A DNA stretch of 46,563 nt from a bacterium (lineage in GTDB: Bacteria; Moduliflexota; Moduliflexia; Moduliflexales; JAUQPW01): the NCBI GenBank assembly GCA_030550175.1, contig JAUQPW010000018.1, positions 14,939-61,501 of the forward strand, written 5' to 3'. Both the position numbers and the translations under genes were made by a program. Each line of letters starts with the position of its first letter. Within the stretch, counting starts at the first letter, position 1. This document shows, in pieces, positions 26,207 through 35,211 of this stretch. The notes under the pieces are model-generated. The model saw only the letters and a program-made list of their open reading frames with translations, was not told the DNA's origin and made no database searches.

Positions 26207-26805
26207 TTTGGTCCCTCCTCGTTTTTCAGTTCGACAAGCCGACTGGCAACGATACGTGCGAAGCCGTTGTCGTCTTCCTGGATGTAATGTCGTACCCGCA
26301 GGCGTGGGGGAGTCGTCACTTGGTTTTCTTTCAGGGGCAGTTCCACCGGCACGGCATGACGTAAGCCCTGGGCCCCATCGCGGAGCAAGGTAAAGCCGCT
26401 GCGATGTTCGTCGTGGGTACCCCAAAGCATCTGTAGCTCATCAATGGCATCGGTGAATATCGGCGTTTCTCCGTCGGTAGGTTGGCGAATCAGGCGGACG
26501 TGCCACTGGTTATCGCCATCGCGCCAGAGTAGGAGTTCGGCGTGTTCTGCAAACAGCCGTGCCTGTTGTAATGTTTCCGCGCGAAGCGGTGGAGATAATT
26601 CAGGTGCTACTTCGTCTTCGTCGGATGTGACCAGTTGCCCGTCGTCATTTATCTTACCCCAGATCACGCCATCGTCGGCATGTGCCAGTAACCATTTTAA
26701 CTTGTATTGGACAGCCTGGGTTTGTAACCATCCTTTCACATCCCGGATGGTATCCGTTGGAATCGGTTGAACGACAGCAGGATAAGATTTAATTTCCAGT
26801 TTCAT
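26203..26805 (-). CDS. csx19: Type III-D CRISPR-associated protein Csx19 (TIGR03984)
   Basis: A 200-residue protein matching my recollection of the Csx19/TIGR03984 family, a marker of type III-D loci whose exact role in the complex is not well defined. Features include WLLAHADDGVIWGKINDDGQ, then RAETLQQARLFAEHAELLLW and a C-terminal RVRHYIQEDDNGFARIVASR. Both ends overlap neighbours as ATGA, so it is translated as part of the III-D operon. No catalytic motif is visible. Confidence 0.82.
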   Translation of the reverse strand: MKLEIKSYPAVVQPIPTDTIRDVKGWLQTQAVQYKLKWLLAHADDGVIWGKINDDGQLVTSDEDEVAPELSPPLRAETLQQARLFAEHAELLLWRDGDNQWHVRLIRQPTDGETPIFTDAIDELQMLWGTHDEHRSGFTLLRDGAQGLRHAVPVELPLKENQVTTPPRLRVRHYIQEDDNGFARIVASRLVELKNEEGPK

Positions 26806-28289
26806 GATCCCCCTCCCTTCAACTGCAAGTTCAATGCAGAGACAAATTTTTCTAAGGCCCTACGATCTCCCCTAACGGTCAGGCTTTGTCCGTTGGTCTC
26901 GATTTCCCACCTTTGGGATGTACCGCTGCTCTGGAATGTTAAAATTGCACGTTTACCTTCCAATCGTCCCCGTCCGACGCTGCTCTCACCACCCAAGGGC
27001 AGATCACCCGTCCACAGGTCTTTGAGCAGCAACAAGAGGAGTCCGATTTCGTAGTCCTTTGGGTTTATCAATTGTATATCCACCGTCAGGGTCGTGTCAT
27101 GACCTCCGAACGCAGGTTGTTCGTTAAATAGCGCCGTCTCCCGCGCCCCGCCGGTAAAGCGGTCTATACTGACCCGGTTTTGGACAAGGTCCGTCCTGGC
27201 GCCTTGCACGACGGTTTCAGTGACCGTAACGCGGCTGGCAAACGGGGTCGCATCTGGATTACCCTGCTGTCTGCGCTTCTGCACTTTATCCATGTCCGCT
27301 CCGAACATCTCATCGATCAACTTTTGTGCCCGATCTTGGGCGTTCAACGTGTTGGCAATCTTCAGTGCCCGTGCCCGTAGCACACCGGCCAAACTTGTCC
27401 CGGATAAAATCGGCTTTCTGATGCCATCGGCTTGTCGTGCATGCAGGTGTACCATGTCAGGTCCTCGATCGTCCTGACCACTGCCGGAGCGGATGAGCAG
27501 CGAGCTATTTAGTGAGAAGGTGGTGTTGATGTGGAAAAACTTGCGATGATCATCTTCGAGCCTCGTAACCCCCAACGCCTTACCTATGTCTTGGATCGGG
27601 GTCACCCCTGAGAGGGGTTCGTTCCCTTTTTCGATCCACTCAAGCAAATCATCGGGTTTTGTCAGATCATAGATTTTGACGCGCCATCCTGAAACGTTCA
27701 CCCGTCCGTAACCACGCCGCTTGCGTGCACCCAGCGTGATGCTACCGTCATTGAACCCGGCCAGCGCCGTTGCCAGTGCGCGTTTGAGGGTATCGGCATT
27801 GTCATTCGCACGGATGAGCAGCTCGAATCGTAATGGAAAGGTCGTACCTGCCTGCCACAGTTGCAGGTCGAATAACTTGTCTTCTCTGGCTGTGCGGCTT
27901 TTAGGGTCGATGCCGACCCCATCCCGCATTTCGATACCGAACGTTTCGGGTTTACCCAGCGCGTCATCTATGATGAGCGGGCTTTGTTCACCTTCCTCAT
28001 CTCGCTTCAAACTGCCGAAGAGTTGGACACTGGCTGAATCTGAATCGGCGGGTTGTCCATATCCCCGTTCACGCTCACGGAGATAACTTCTTAACGCTCC
28101 GGTGATTGAAGCGCCCGTAAGTAAGGGTGTCTTGCCATCGAGTGGATCAACCAAAAGCGGCATATCGGTTAGCTCATCGGTATCCCCGTTGCTGAAATGT
28201 GCTGGAGTTTGAAGGACCAAATCGCCCTCGACGATGATGCGGGAGATGATTTTCCGGGATGTTTGAGGTGACCAGAATGATTTCGTCAT
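26802..28289 (-). CDS. Type III-D double RAMP (Cas7-Cas7) protein
   Basis: I choose the ATG at 28289 (MTKSFWSPQTSRK), which has AAGGAGG and an ATGA overlap with csx10. An open extension upstream is non-family sequence. The 495-residue protein contains two RAMP units. The first has TGASITGALRSYL and LGARKRRGYGRVNV. The second has SGTSLAGVLRARALK and LGGESSVGRGRLEG. Each glycine-rich G-x-SL/I-x-G loop is preceded by an acidic loop (DELTDMPLLVD; RGPDMVHLH) where type III Cas7 proteins keep the RNA-cleaving Asp, so both halves may cut target RNA. This fits the fused Cas7 subunits known from III-D and III-E complexes. Confidence 0.86.
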   Translation of the reverse strand: MTKSFWSPQTSRKIISRIIVEGDLVLQTPAHFSNGDTDELTDMPLLVDPLDGKTPLLTGASITGALRSYLRERERGYGQPADSDSASVQLFGSLKRDEEGEQSPLIIDDALGKPETFGIEMRDGVGIDPKSRTAREDKLFDLQLWQAGTTFPLRFELLIRANDNADTLKRALATALAGFNDGSITLGARKRRGYGRVNVSGWRVKIYDLTKPDDLLEWIEKGNEPLSGVTPIQDIGKALGVTRLEDDHRKFFHINTTFSLNSSLLIRSGSGQDDRGPDMVHLHARQADGIRKPILSGTSLAGVLRARALKIANTLNAQDRAQKLIDEMFGADMDKVQKRRQQGNPDATPFASRVTVTETVVQGARTDLVQNRVSIDRFTGGARETALFNEQPAFGGHDTTLTVDIQLINPKDYEIGLLLLLLKDLWTGDLPLGGESSVGRGRLEGKRAILTFQSSGTSQRWEIETNGQSLTVRGDRRALEKFVSALNLQLKGGGS

Positions 28290-29941
28290 GGCTGTTTTTC
28301 CTCCTTTCGCCGATTTTTTATAGCACGAGCCAGCACGGCATCCATGAAACGTAGAACATATTCGATACGTAACGCATCGGTTAGAGCCGCTGTCAGGCCA
28401 CCGACGTTGCGTGCATCTCCCATCTGAAAACCCAGTATGGCCTTCCAGGCATTTTCTTCTGTTTTCTGAAGGGTGTTCTCCAACCATTCCAACAACGGTG
28501 TGCTGTCAATCCGTGCACGCTCAAATTGCTTTCGCGCTGTATTACGTTCCCTGATCTGATCTAGGAAATCACGCACACGCTGCGGATCGGGCTGTTCTTT
28601 CCTCAGCTCGTCGTGCAGGATGTTGCGCAGCCGCGATAGTTGGGAATTGTGCGGTGCATTATCGATACGAATGGTGTTCGCCTTACTAACTAACCGTTCG
28701 TCCAACCGCCGACGCAACATTCGTTCCACCATGCGCTTCAGCAGTATCTCGCTATCCGATCCCGGCGAAATTGGGGTAGTCTGGATGGTTGGCCTTGGCT
28801 TGGTAGGATCGACCTTTAGCTCCGCTTCCGTATGCCAGTTGACGGCTACCCGTCCAAAACCTTCGGCACGGCGCTCGCCAATGCCCTCTGCCTCCAGTTT
28901 CTGTAACCTCTCCTTCAATTCCCGGTCGTCCATATTGGGCTTTTCGTAAACGAACACACTTCCCATTTTCACCGCAAGTGCCTGTGGTAACGGCAAGCCC
29001 CACTTGCGGTTAAAACCACCAACGGTTTCTCCGCGAAGATAAGCCCATCTGGAAGGAGCCGCCTCGCCGGCATGTTTGTAAGGCGATAAAGAAATCCCCA
29101 TCCTTTCTGACAGCGTCCGTGTGACTACCTGTGGATCAACGACAAACTGACCATTGTGATCCCGCAGCAGGGCATCGCTCAATAGGGTGATGATCAGCTT
29201 ACCGTCTACATCTGGGATGAGCGTGCCGCTTGCCTCACGCCAGGTATCTAATGCTTCATCCTTTAAAACCTCAAACCTTGATAACCCATAGCCACCGCTA
29301 CGGGAGCCTCCCAGTATGGCATCACCCCTGAGCCATGACTTGAGATGGGTTACATCGCTATCATTACAAAGAATTGCGGCTTCAAAGGTCTGTTTCGGAG
29401 CCAGGGCATCATATCGGTAGACGGCTCCTTGGGTATCATCCTTCGAGGGATCGATTTTGTGAGCGGGCATCGCCCGTCCGAACCGGCGGGTACGTGCGGT
29501 ATGGACGGTAATGTGACGGTCAGGCTGGACCAGATGAACTTTTTGTTCCCCTTCATTACTCAATGCGCAAAATGGTTTGTCGACCCCCTGCCATTGCTTT
29601 TCGTACTCATCACGCATCTCCACTGCAAAGTCGAAGACATCCCTTTCGTTGCCCTTCTCGCGCTGCCAGGACTGGGGAGTAGGCAGAGTACGCCTGCCCC
29701 GGCGATCCAGGGGATAGCCGTTGAGATAGCGGGTAGTTCCATCAAAGAACAACCGCCGTGCGTCCGTGTCGACGGCGTCTAATTGGGTTAAGTTCCTTGC
29801 ACGGAGATATCGTTTGATAACCGCACCACGCAGGACACTGCCGGGTAAATAATCAAAAGCTACGGCTTCGTTGGGATCGCCTTCCAGAGCCGTGACCAGG
29901 GTCGGTTCCAGCAAGGTTATACGATAAGTGATCACTCTCAT
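28286..29941 (-). CDS. csx10: Type III-D Cas5-like protein Csx10 with helical C-terminal extension
   Basis: Csx10 is the Cas5-family subunit of type III-D complexes that holds the crRNA handle. The ATG at 29941 overlaps the upstream stop as ATGA behind AAAGGAG and gives 551 residues. The family beginning RVITYRITLLEPTLVTALEG is followed by FDYLPGSVLRGAVIKRYL and AILGGSRSGGYGLSRFEV. A second half ends with GERRAEGFGRVAVNW. Residues about 397-551 are almost entirely helical and charged, unlike a RAMP. No separate small subunit (Cas11/Csm2) exists in the operon, so this tail may be a fused Cas11-like domain. Confidence 0.86.
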   Translation of the reverse strand: MRVITYRITLLEPTLVTALEGDPNEAVAFDYLPGSVLRGAVIKRYLRARNLTQLDAVDTDARRLFFDGTTRYLNGYPLDRRGRRTLPTPQSWQREKGNERDVFDFAVEMRDEYEKQWQGVDKPFCALSNEGEQKVHLVQPDRHITVHTARTRRFGRAMPAHKIDPSKDDTQGAVYRYDALAPKQTFEAAILCNDSDVTHLKSWLRGDAILGGSRSGGYGLSRFEVLKDEALDTWREASGTLIPDVDGKLIITLLSDALLRDHNGQFVVDPQVVTRTLSERMGISLSPYKHAGEAAPSRWAYLRGETVGGFNRKWGLPLPQALAVKMGSVFVYEKPNMDDRELKERLQKLEAEGIGERRAEGFGRVAVNWHTEAELKVDPTKPRPTIQTTPISPGSDSEILLKRMVERMLRRRLDERLVSKANTIRIDNAPHNSQLSRLRNILHDELRKEQPDPQRVRDFLDQIRERNTARKQFERARIDSTPLLEWLENTLQKTEENAWKAILGFQMGDARNVGGLTAALTDALRIEYVLRFMDAVLARAIKNRRKEEKQP

Positions 29942-30624
29942 GATGACGCTCCTTTCACGAGTTGCTGAAAGTCCTGAAAGCAATGATCCGTGATGTCGCG
30001 ACCATACTCATCCCGTAACCGCGCAGTCAGCCGTCCGCGACCACGATTGCGCCCTGTACCCGCGCGCCGTAAGGACAGGACACAGGCTGCAAGTAACGCC
30101 TTTGCCACGTCATCGGGATCCCTATCAAAATCCAGTCGCGCGATAAACGGCGTGTCGCGCAGCACAACCCGCATTGACCGCAGGCTTCCTTCCTCGGGTG
30201 CACCTGTTTTTTCATCAATGGCGGTCTGACGGCGAATGGCAGTCAGAGACTCTAAAACCTCGACGGGCTTCAGACGAGGTGGGTCTGACTTCACATCTAC
30301 TTCGATGGCGTTCCGCAGCTCTTGGGGCAACAGGGCGGCGCCGACATGCATCAAAGCATCGTCTTCTAAGGTACTCCCCCCCTGCCCGAAGAGAAACTTT
30401 GCAGCCTGTTCAAGCCTGGCACATGCCGGAGAGTTTTGTTGATTCAGAGCAAACAGAATGTTGGCGCATTCTTCGGCTAACAGACCCTTCAACGTACGCC
30501 CGCGCAGGAACGGTAAACCGGTCTCCACATCGTATTCCACTTCCTCGTCCACCAGTCCGGCCACACCATCCCCGCGCCCGAAGGTTGCGTCGCTCTTAAG
30601 TTTCAGATGAATTTCCAGTCTCAT
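29938..30624 (-). CDS. Type III-D Cas7 (Csm3-like) RNA-cleaving backbone subunit
   Basis: A single-unit RAMP of 228 residues, the size of Csm3. It reads MRLEIHLKLKSDATFGRGDG, then VAGLVDEEVEYDVETGLPFL and RGRTLKGLLAEE. This matches the Csm3 opening, with Asp26 (LVDEE) at the position of the catalytic Asp that cuts target RNA every six bases. A C-terminal TGRNRGRGRLTARL is the glycine/arginine-rich RNA-binding loop. The ATG at 30624 has a GGAGG site, 12 bases after cas10, and the stop overlaps csx10. Confidence 0.9.
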   Translation of the reverse strand: MRLEIHLKLKSDATFGRGDGVAGLVDEEVEYDVETGLPFLRGRTLKGLLAEECANILFALNQQNSPACARLEQAAKFLFGQGGSTLEDDALMHVGAALLPQELRNAIEVDVKSDPPRLKPVEVLESLTAIRRQTAIDEKTGAPEEGSLRSMRVVLRDTPFIARLDFDRDPDDVAKALLAACVLSLRRAGTGRNRGRGRLTARLRDEYGRDITDHCFQDFQQLVKGASS

Positions 30625-30636
30625 GGGTCTACCTCC

Positions 30637-32328
30637 TTACAGGGGAATGAACCAGTCCGCCAGCTCAAGGGCGTCGAAGTGGCCACAGTAACCGCCCTGC
30701 CAACCGGCATTCTTCCAGTCAACCAACGATGGTTCCACATCGGGAAGGGGCCTCCCTTCATTAAACTTCGTGAGGAAGTTCTTGATGGAATCAGGGCCTT
30801 CTCGCAGGGCATCGCGCAGGGCTTTGAGTTTGTTACGCCGTGTTGACCATTTAGGTTCCTGGCCGGGTTGTGTAGATGGTGGTAAATCCTGGAATGCTTC
30901 GATTCCCTTTCTGACCACACCCCACGAGCGTCCTGATTCCTTCGGGTTTGCGTTCAAAGTCACAGGCCGGAGCGTAAGCCAACCGGCGTTAACTCTGTAC
31001 TCACGTTTGCGAATAACCTCAATCCCCCCAGATAACCCACTTAATGCAAAGTGCCAGTCTAAGCACCCATCATCCCACCCAGGATGAAGGTCTCGGATCT
31101 CTTTTCGGCATTTTTTCGCCTTTTTACACAGCTCATCGGCCAGCGCGTACGCCCGCGCGAAGGGGTAATGGGCTTTCACGATGGCAATGCCGGCACAGGC
31201 CGTCAGTCGACCCTTTCTGTCGGGCAGATGGGCGGTATGCTTTTCAAGTTGTTGCAGGTACTCAATGGCTAAAGACAACCCTAATCGACCCTCGCTGACG
31301 AACGTTACATCATCGCCCCCGAAAACAAGGGGACGGAAGGGCAACAACCAGTTACCGTCTTGGGGGTTGAGCTCAATCTTTACCAGTTCGTTACCGTTCG
31401 CGTTTTTGTGGATGATCACTTTCTTGCCTTTGTCGTCTTGAACCCTCGCCAATAACTTATCCAGGGTTTCGCGGAGCGCGGCTCTTGCAGCATGGTTAAC
31501 AGCCTCCGAAAACGAACGCAGGGCATGAATATACTCACGGTTCTGAGACAAGTTCGGGTAAGCTTTACCGAGGTCCATGATACGTTGTCCAAGACCGTTT
31601 CCGTCGGCATGGACGACGGCGATGAAATTGTGTTCACCTTTGGTGCCGCCCAGATGATCTGCCCGGTTGGGATAATCGTAGTTGGCAGGAGGTGGAAGTA
31701 GCTTTCGTAACCGTTGGTCAGCATCACTGGGATGTCCACCCTTTTTCTCAACAGCCCGAAGCTTGGCAAAGATTTCGGCAGAAGCCGGACGTTCCAGGTC
31801 ATCGCCAATCGCCGGTGCCATACCTACAGCGGATAATCCTGTGGAACGGCACATTACCGTCACACTCAGTCCCAGCAGGGGAGCAGACAAGGTGCGAGCG
31901 CGTTTCTCTGCTGCCAGTTTCTTGAAGGTGGCTTTGATTTTTTCGGAAAGGGACCCATCGCGCCAATTCAACGACTCCTGGGTAATAACCAGTTGCAGAT
32001 TCGGTGCGTCGGTCAATACTTTCCTTGACAGCACGCGGGTGAAGTTTCTGGCCCCTTCGGGGGTTTGAAAGAGCACCACAAAGTTACCTCCACCCGTATA
32101 AAGAACCTCGGCATCCAGTTTGTCGGTCGGATTTTCTATACATCCCTTAGTATCTAATTCCCCGTCTGCCTTGATGTTGTTCCTTGGAGCAACCTGTCGT
32201 ATTGCCTCCTTAGCCCAATCACCGGTTGCCTGTGCAACGAGATAGGACGCCCCGATGTTCTCCCGGAGCCGGTTGCTGCCGAAGATGTACGGCTGAATCT
32301 GTGCAGTATCTACGATAACCAGATGCAT
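30637..32328 (-). CDS. cas10: Type III Cas10 without HD domain, cyclase motif intact
   Basis: Cas10 is the signature large subunit of type III complexes. On binding target RNA its palm makes cyclic oligoadenylates. The 563-residue protein begins directly with the first palm domain (VDTAQIQPYIFGSNRLRENI, YTGGGNFVVLF). It continues to the second palm with VVHADGNGLGQRI (240-247 core) and the catalytic GGDD at 337-340 (LVFGGDDVTFVSEG). There is no N-terminal HD domain, so it should signal but not cut DNA itself. It starts 4 bases after the CARF nuclease gene, which is the natural receiver of its product, and three genes after the HD-containing Cas3. Confidence 0.94.
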   Translation of the reverse strand: MHLVIVDTAQIQPYIFGSNRLRENIGASYLVAQATGDWAKEAIRQVAPRNNIKADGELDTKGCIENPTDKLDAEVLYTGGGNFVVLFQTPEGARNFTRVLSRKVLTDAPNLQLVITQESLNWRDGSLSEKIKATFKKLAAEKRARTLSAPLLGLSVTVMCRSTGLSAVGMAPAIGDDLERPASAEIFAKLRAVEKKGGHPSDADQRLRKLLPPPANYDYPNRADHLGGTKGEHNFIAVVHADGNGLGQRIMDLGKAYPNLSQNREYIHALRSFSEAVNHAARAALRETLDKLLARVQDDKGKKVIIHKNANGNELVKIELNPQDGNWLLPFRPLVFGGDDVTFVSEGRLGLSLAIEYLQQLEKHTAHLPDRKGRLTACAGIAIVKAHYPFARAYALADELCKKAKKCRKEIRDLHPGWDDGCLDWHFALSGLSGGIEVIRKREYRVNAGWLTLRPVTLNANPKESGRSWGVVRKGIEAFQDLPPSTQPGQEPKWSTRRNKLKALRDALREGPDSIKNFLTKFNEGRPLPDVEPSLVDWKNAGWQGGYCGHFDALELADWFIPL

Positions 32329-32332
32329 AGGT

Positions 32333-33583
32333 CTATCCCTCCTCTCCGCTTTGGGATTGAATCCAGGTCTTGATATGTTCGGTCAAGTTACCCAGATCCC
32401 TGCGTCCAAAGACGCGGATACGTCCTTCAGGGTCAACATCGCGCCGCATTTCGTGTTCTAATCCGTCTGGGTCGTCGACGCAACAGACCAATGCGACCCG
32501 TACTTCATCACCACCCAACTGTCGAGCGCGGACATAGGCTTCAAAGAGCTTCAATTTAAGCAAACTCTTTTGAATATCCGTTGAACAGGAGAAGGCAAAG
32601 AGTTGATAACCCCGTAGTGCCATCACGTCCACGTCAAACTCTACCTCGTTAGGCACGATATTCTGTGCACACTCCTGCAGGCAGAGCGGACTTGCTAAAT
32701 GATTCAGTATGTCCAGAACATAATGTTCCAGCCACTTACCGTAGAGCCATTCACAAAACCGTTTTGGCTCGTTCCCAAAAGCGCCATGGGCGAGCCCTAG
32801 GTCACCTTCAGGTACTTGGAGTTCAGAGCGTAACGATTGAACAACCTCACCCAGAGCGTTGCTTGTGGGCAGGGTTAAAGAAACAGCTTGCAGGTGAGTC
32901 TTGTTTTTCCAATCCTCTTTATCCGAACGCCGGCATTTGGGGCGAAATTCCTTCTCAATCCACCCCTTCCAGTCTTTGAACCCCTCGTCGTTCGTACATG
33001 CTGTTGCCAAAACGCGAGCCGTCGTAGGAAACAGAGGGGTCCCTGTTGGCTCGTGCCTAAGCGTCCACCCATGCAGGGCCAGCAAATCTGCCGGCCTTAA
33101 TTCCAACGCTCGCCCGACATAGATCCTTTGTTCGTTACTGCCGGCAACGGGGTCAAATACCATCTGTAACGTGCGGGCATCCAGGTAACTGAACACAGGA
33201 GTAATACTTTTTTCTTTCGTCCACCGCTCCATTGCACGGTATGCATGCACCGCCATGGCCTTCGTGCCCCCTGTGTAGTTGAGACCTACCCGTTGAACTT
33301 TGATGACTTCAAGGCATTCCGCCACGCCCCTGGAAATGGAAGTCGGGTTGGATTCCTCAACCTCCTTGAATTTCACAGACTGAGTAACTTCCTGTTCCTT
33401 CAACCACGTGGCCAGCCTTTGCGCAACTTCGGCTGTGCCCGTAGCACCTCCTGAGTGGATAAGGGAAATCGTTCCGTCTGGCGCGGTAAGCAGCTTGCCT
33501 GCCACCGCGTTAGGCAGGGGATTACTGCCAACCAGGAGCAGCAAATGCTCGGTCTTTGCAAATTGTAAGGCCTGGGAATTCAT
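32333..33583 (-). CDS. CARF-domain PD-(D/E)xK effector nuclease (Card1/Can2-like)
   Basis: A 416-residue ancillary effector of type III immunity. The N-terminal CARF domain (HLLLLVGSNPLPNAVAGKLL and the ligand-loop motif LNYTGGTKAMAVHAY at 101-115) should bind cyclic oligoadenylate. The C-terminal nuclease domain has the conserved helix YGKWLEHYVLDIL (E286), then NEVEFDVDVMAL (D317/D319). The catalytic strand reads FAFSCSTD (S332-C333-S334), where relatives usually have E/S-x-K. Lysines follow in the next helix (KSLLKLKLFEA) and might substitute. The ATG overlaps the cas3 stop as ATGA. Activation by Cas10 and degradation of DNA or RNA is inferred from the family. Confidence 0.87.
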   Translation of the reverse strand: MNSQALQFAKTEHLLLLVGSNPLPNAVAGKLLTAPDGTISLIHSGGATGTAEVAQRLATWLKEQEVTQSVKFKEVEESNPTSISRGVAECLEVIKVQRVGLNYTGGTKAMAVHAYRAMERWTKEKSITPVFSYLDARTLQMVFDPVAGSNEQRIYVGRALELRPADLLALHGWTLRHEPTGTPLFPTTARVLATACTNDEGFKDWKGWIEKEFRPKCRRSDKEDWKNKTHLQAVSLTLPTSNALGEVVQSLRSELQVPEGDLGLAHGAFGNEPKRFCEWLYGKWLEHYVLDILNHLASPLCLQECAQNIVPNEVEFDVDVMALRGYQLFAFSCSTDIQKSLLKLKLFEAYVRARQLGGDEVRVALVCCVDDPDGLEHEMRRDVDPEGRIRVFGRRDLGNLTEHIKTWIQSQSGEEG

Positions 33584-35211
33584 TCCTCCTCCTCAAGGTC
33601 CTCCTCGGCTACCTCTTCCTCGGTGACCATCTCTTCGAGATAGCCGGTAAAATAGCCATTATCGGGAAGATCACGGAAATACCAGATAACAGGTTTATAA
33701 GCCCCATCACCTGCCACCTGCATAAGCACCTTATAATCAGTAACACGTCGCCAGGTGAATACCTTTGGCACATCTACCAAACCATACTCAGGGTCATATT
33801 TGAAATTGCTTTGAGCGAATCCTTCCGTTATTGTAACGATAACCTGCTTTCCATAAACCGATCCCCCGGAGAGTTTCTTCCTAAATTCTTGATTGGTATC
33901 GTGGGAGTAGGTTACTTCCTGTACCAGCGCTGCCGGTTCCGGTCGTTCATCCCTGAAACAAACGCATAAACTAAAGGGAACCGAAACATAACGTTTCTCC
34001 CCATCAAACGGGATCTCAAAGGTCAGTGTAGGTTCCCAACTCCGTGTTACGACAAACCCGCGATCGTGGATCGGCTTGTTTTCAAGACGGGCTTCGTAAA
34101 CATACTCGGACAGCAGCTCGAAGAGAGTCTCTACACGATAGTCTTTGGCCGGACGCCTGGCTATCTTTTCCCTTAAAGCTTTAAGATCGAGCAGGTTTCC
34201 ACTCACCTGCTTCAAATACTCTATATAACAGGCTTCTTCATCTGTAGGCAGGGAACGCACGTAGGGTTTTATCCAACCTTTATCAGAATACGGTTCCTTC
34301 GGCAGTACCACAACAACTTCAGCATTCTCAAAGTCGGCCCTTCGATTGCAACGACCAGCCCGTTGAATAAGCTGCTCGGGGTTGCAGATCTCGGTTACCA
34401 GAGCCTGTGCATTCAGATCACAACCCACTTCGATGGCACTGGTGGTTACAAGGATGTATCGGCCTTCTTTGTTCCCATCCAGCTTCTTGAGCTTCTCGTA
34501 AACCCAGGCCCGCTCGATAGCATCCATCCTTCCATGATAAAGCAGAAGGTTCTCCCGGGCCTTGAGATCCGGTAGTTTCTCGTGGGCAACCCATCCCTTT
34601 AGTTTCTCATAGACGTTGAAAACCCCGTCCCTAAGGGCTCGTCGCCGACCGTCTCGAATCTCGGCCTGAAAACCGACACTTTCGGCCACAACGATGATTC
34701 TATGAACTCCTTGCTTCCATAACCTTTCAGTTTGTTCGACAAGGGCATCTGACAGGTCGTTGTGTTGAGATTCCACCACGATGAGTTTGCGTTTTGGAGG
34801 TTCTGAAGCATCCAGGTAATCAAGTTCTTTAAGGAAGTCTATTTCCCTGTTGTAAGCCTCTGGCAGGGTTGCGGTCATTACTATCACGCCTTGCCCTGAC
34901 TCATAAAGCGCTCGAACCAGCCGGCGGAAGTTGATGAAGGATACACCATCATACGTGTGGGCTTCATCGAAGCAGATGAGGGTGCGGGCTCCATCTTGAA
35001 TACGAAGCGGATAAATGAAGGATTTGTAGGCATCCCCAAAACCGAAGTACCGATAAAGAAACTTATCCAGGGTCGTTAAAATGACCTCAGCCTTGTAAAG
35101 ATGGCGTTTTTCATAAGGCAATACCTGACTACCATACCTGAACTCAACAGCCTGACCATCCAGGAACACATACCGACGGGACGCGTCGCCGGTGTCTACG
35201 ATCAAAGCCAT
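33580..35211 (-). CDS. cas3: Cas3 of the second type I module, helicase fragment
   Basis: The C-terminal 543 residues of an HD-helicase Cas3. The ATG at 35211 is internal. The natural frame continues upstream as FNQPENKGRPMALIVDTGD, and joins the N-terminal fragment if one base is restored in the A4/T3 stretch at 35240-35246. It has motif II TLICFDEAHTYDG, motif III IVMTATLPEAY, motifs V/VI TTSAIEVGCDLNAQALVTE and LIQRAGRCNRR, and an acidic C-terminal tail (EEEVAEEDLEEEE). The stop overlaps the CARF nuclease start. Repaired length would be about 910 residues, normal for Cas3. Confidence 0.9.
   Translation of the reverse strand: MALIVDTGDASRRYVFLDGQAVEFRYGSQVLPYEKRHLYKAEVILTTLDKFLYRYFGFGDAYKSFIYPLRIQDGARTLICFDEAHTYDGVSFINFRRLVRALYESGQGVIVMTATLPEAYNREIDFLKELDYLDASEPPKRKLIVVESQHNDLSDALVEQTERLWKQGVHRIIVVAESVGFQAEIRDGRRRALRDGVFNVYEKLKGWVAHEKLPDLKARENLLLYHGRMDAIERAWVYEKLKKLDGNKEGRYILVTTSAIEVGCDLNAQALVTEICNPEQLIQRAGRCNRRADFENAEVVVVLPKEPYSDKGWIKPYVRSLPTDEEACYIEYLKQVSGNLLDLKALREKIARRPAKDYRVETLFELLSEYVYEARLENKPIHDRGFVVTRSWEPTLTFEIPFDGEKRYVSVPFSLCVCFRDERPEPAALVQEVTYSHDTNQEFRKKLSGGSVYGKQVIVTITEGFAQSNFKYDPEYGLVDVPKVFTWRRVTDYKVLMQVAGDGAYKPVIWYFRDLPDNGYFTGYLEEMVTEEEVAEEDLEEEE

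Noticed and set aside
26207..26425. 73-residue upstream extension of the TIGR03986 protein
   Set aside because: It overlaps csx19 completely, reads as low-quality sequence, and the ATG at 26206 has a GAGGAGG site and an ATGA coupling.
28290..28487. Upstream extension of the double RAMP protein
   Set aside because: It overlaps csx10 and is not family-like; the ATG at 28289 has AAGGAGG and an ATGA overlap.
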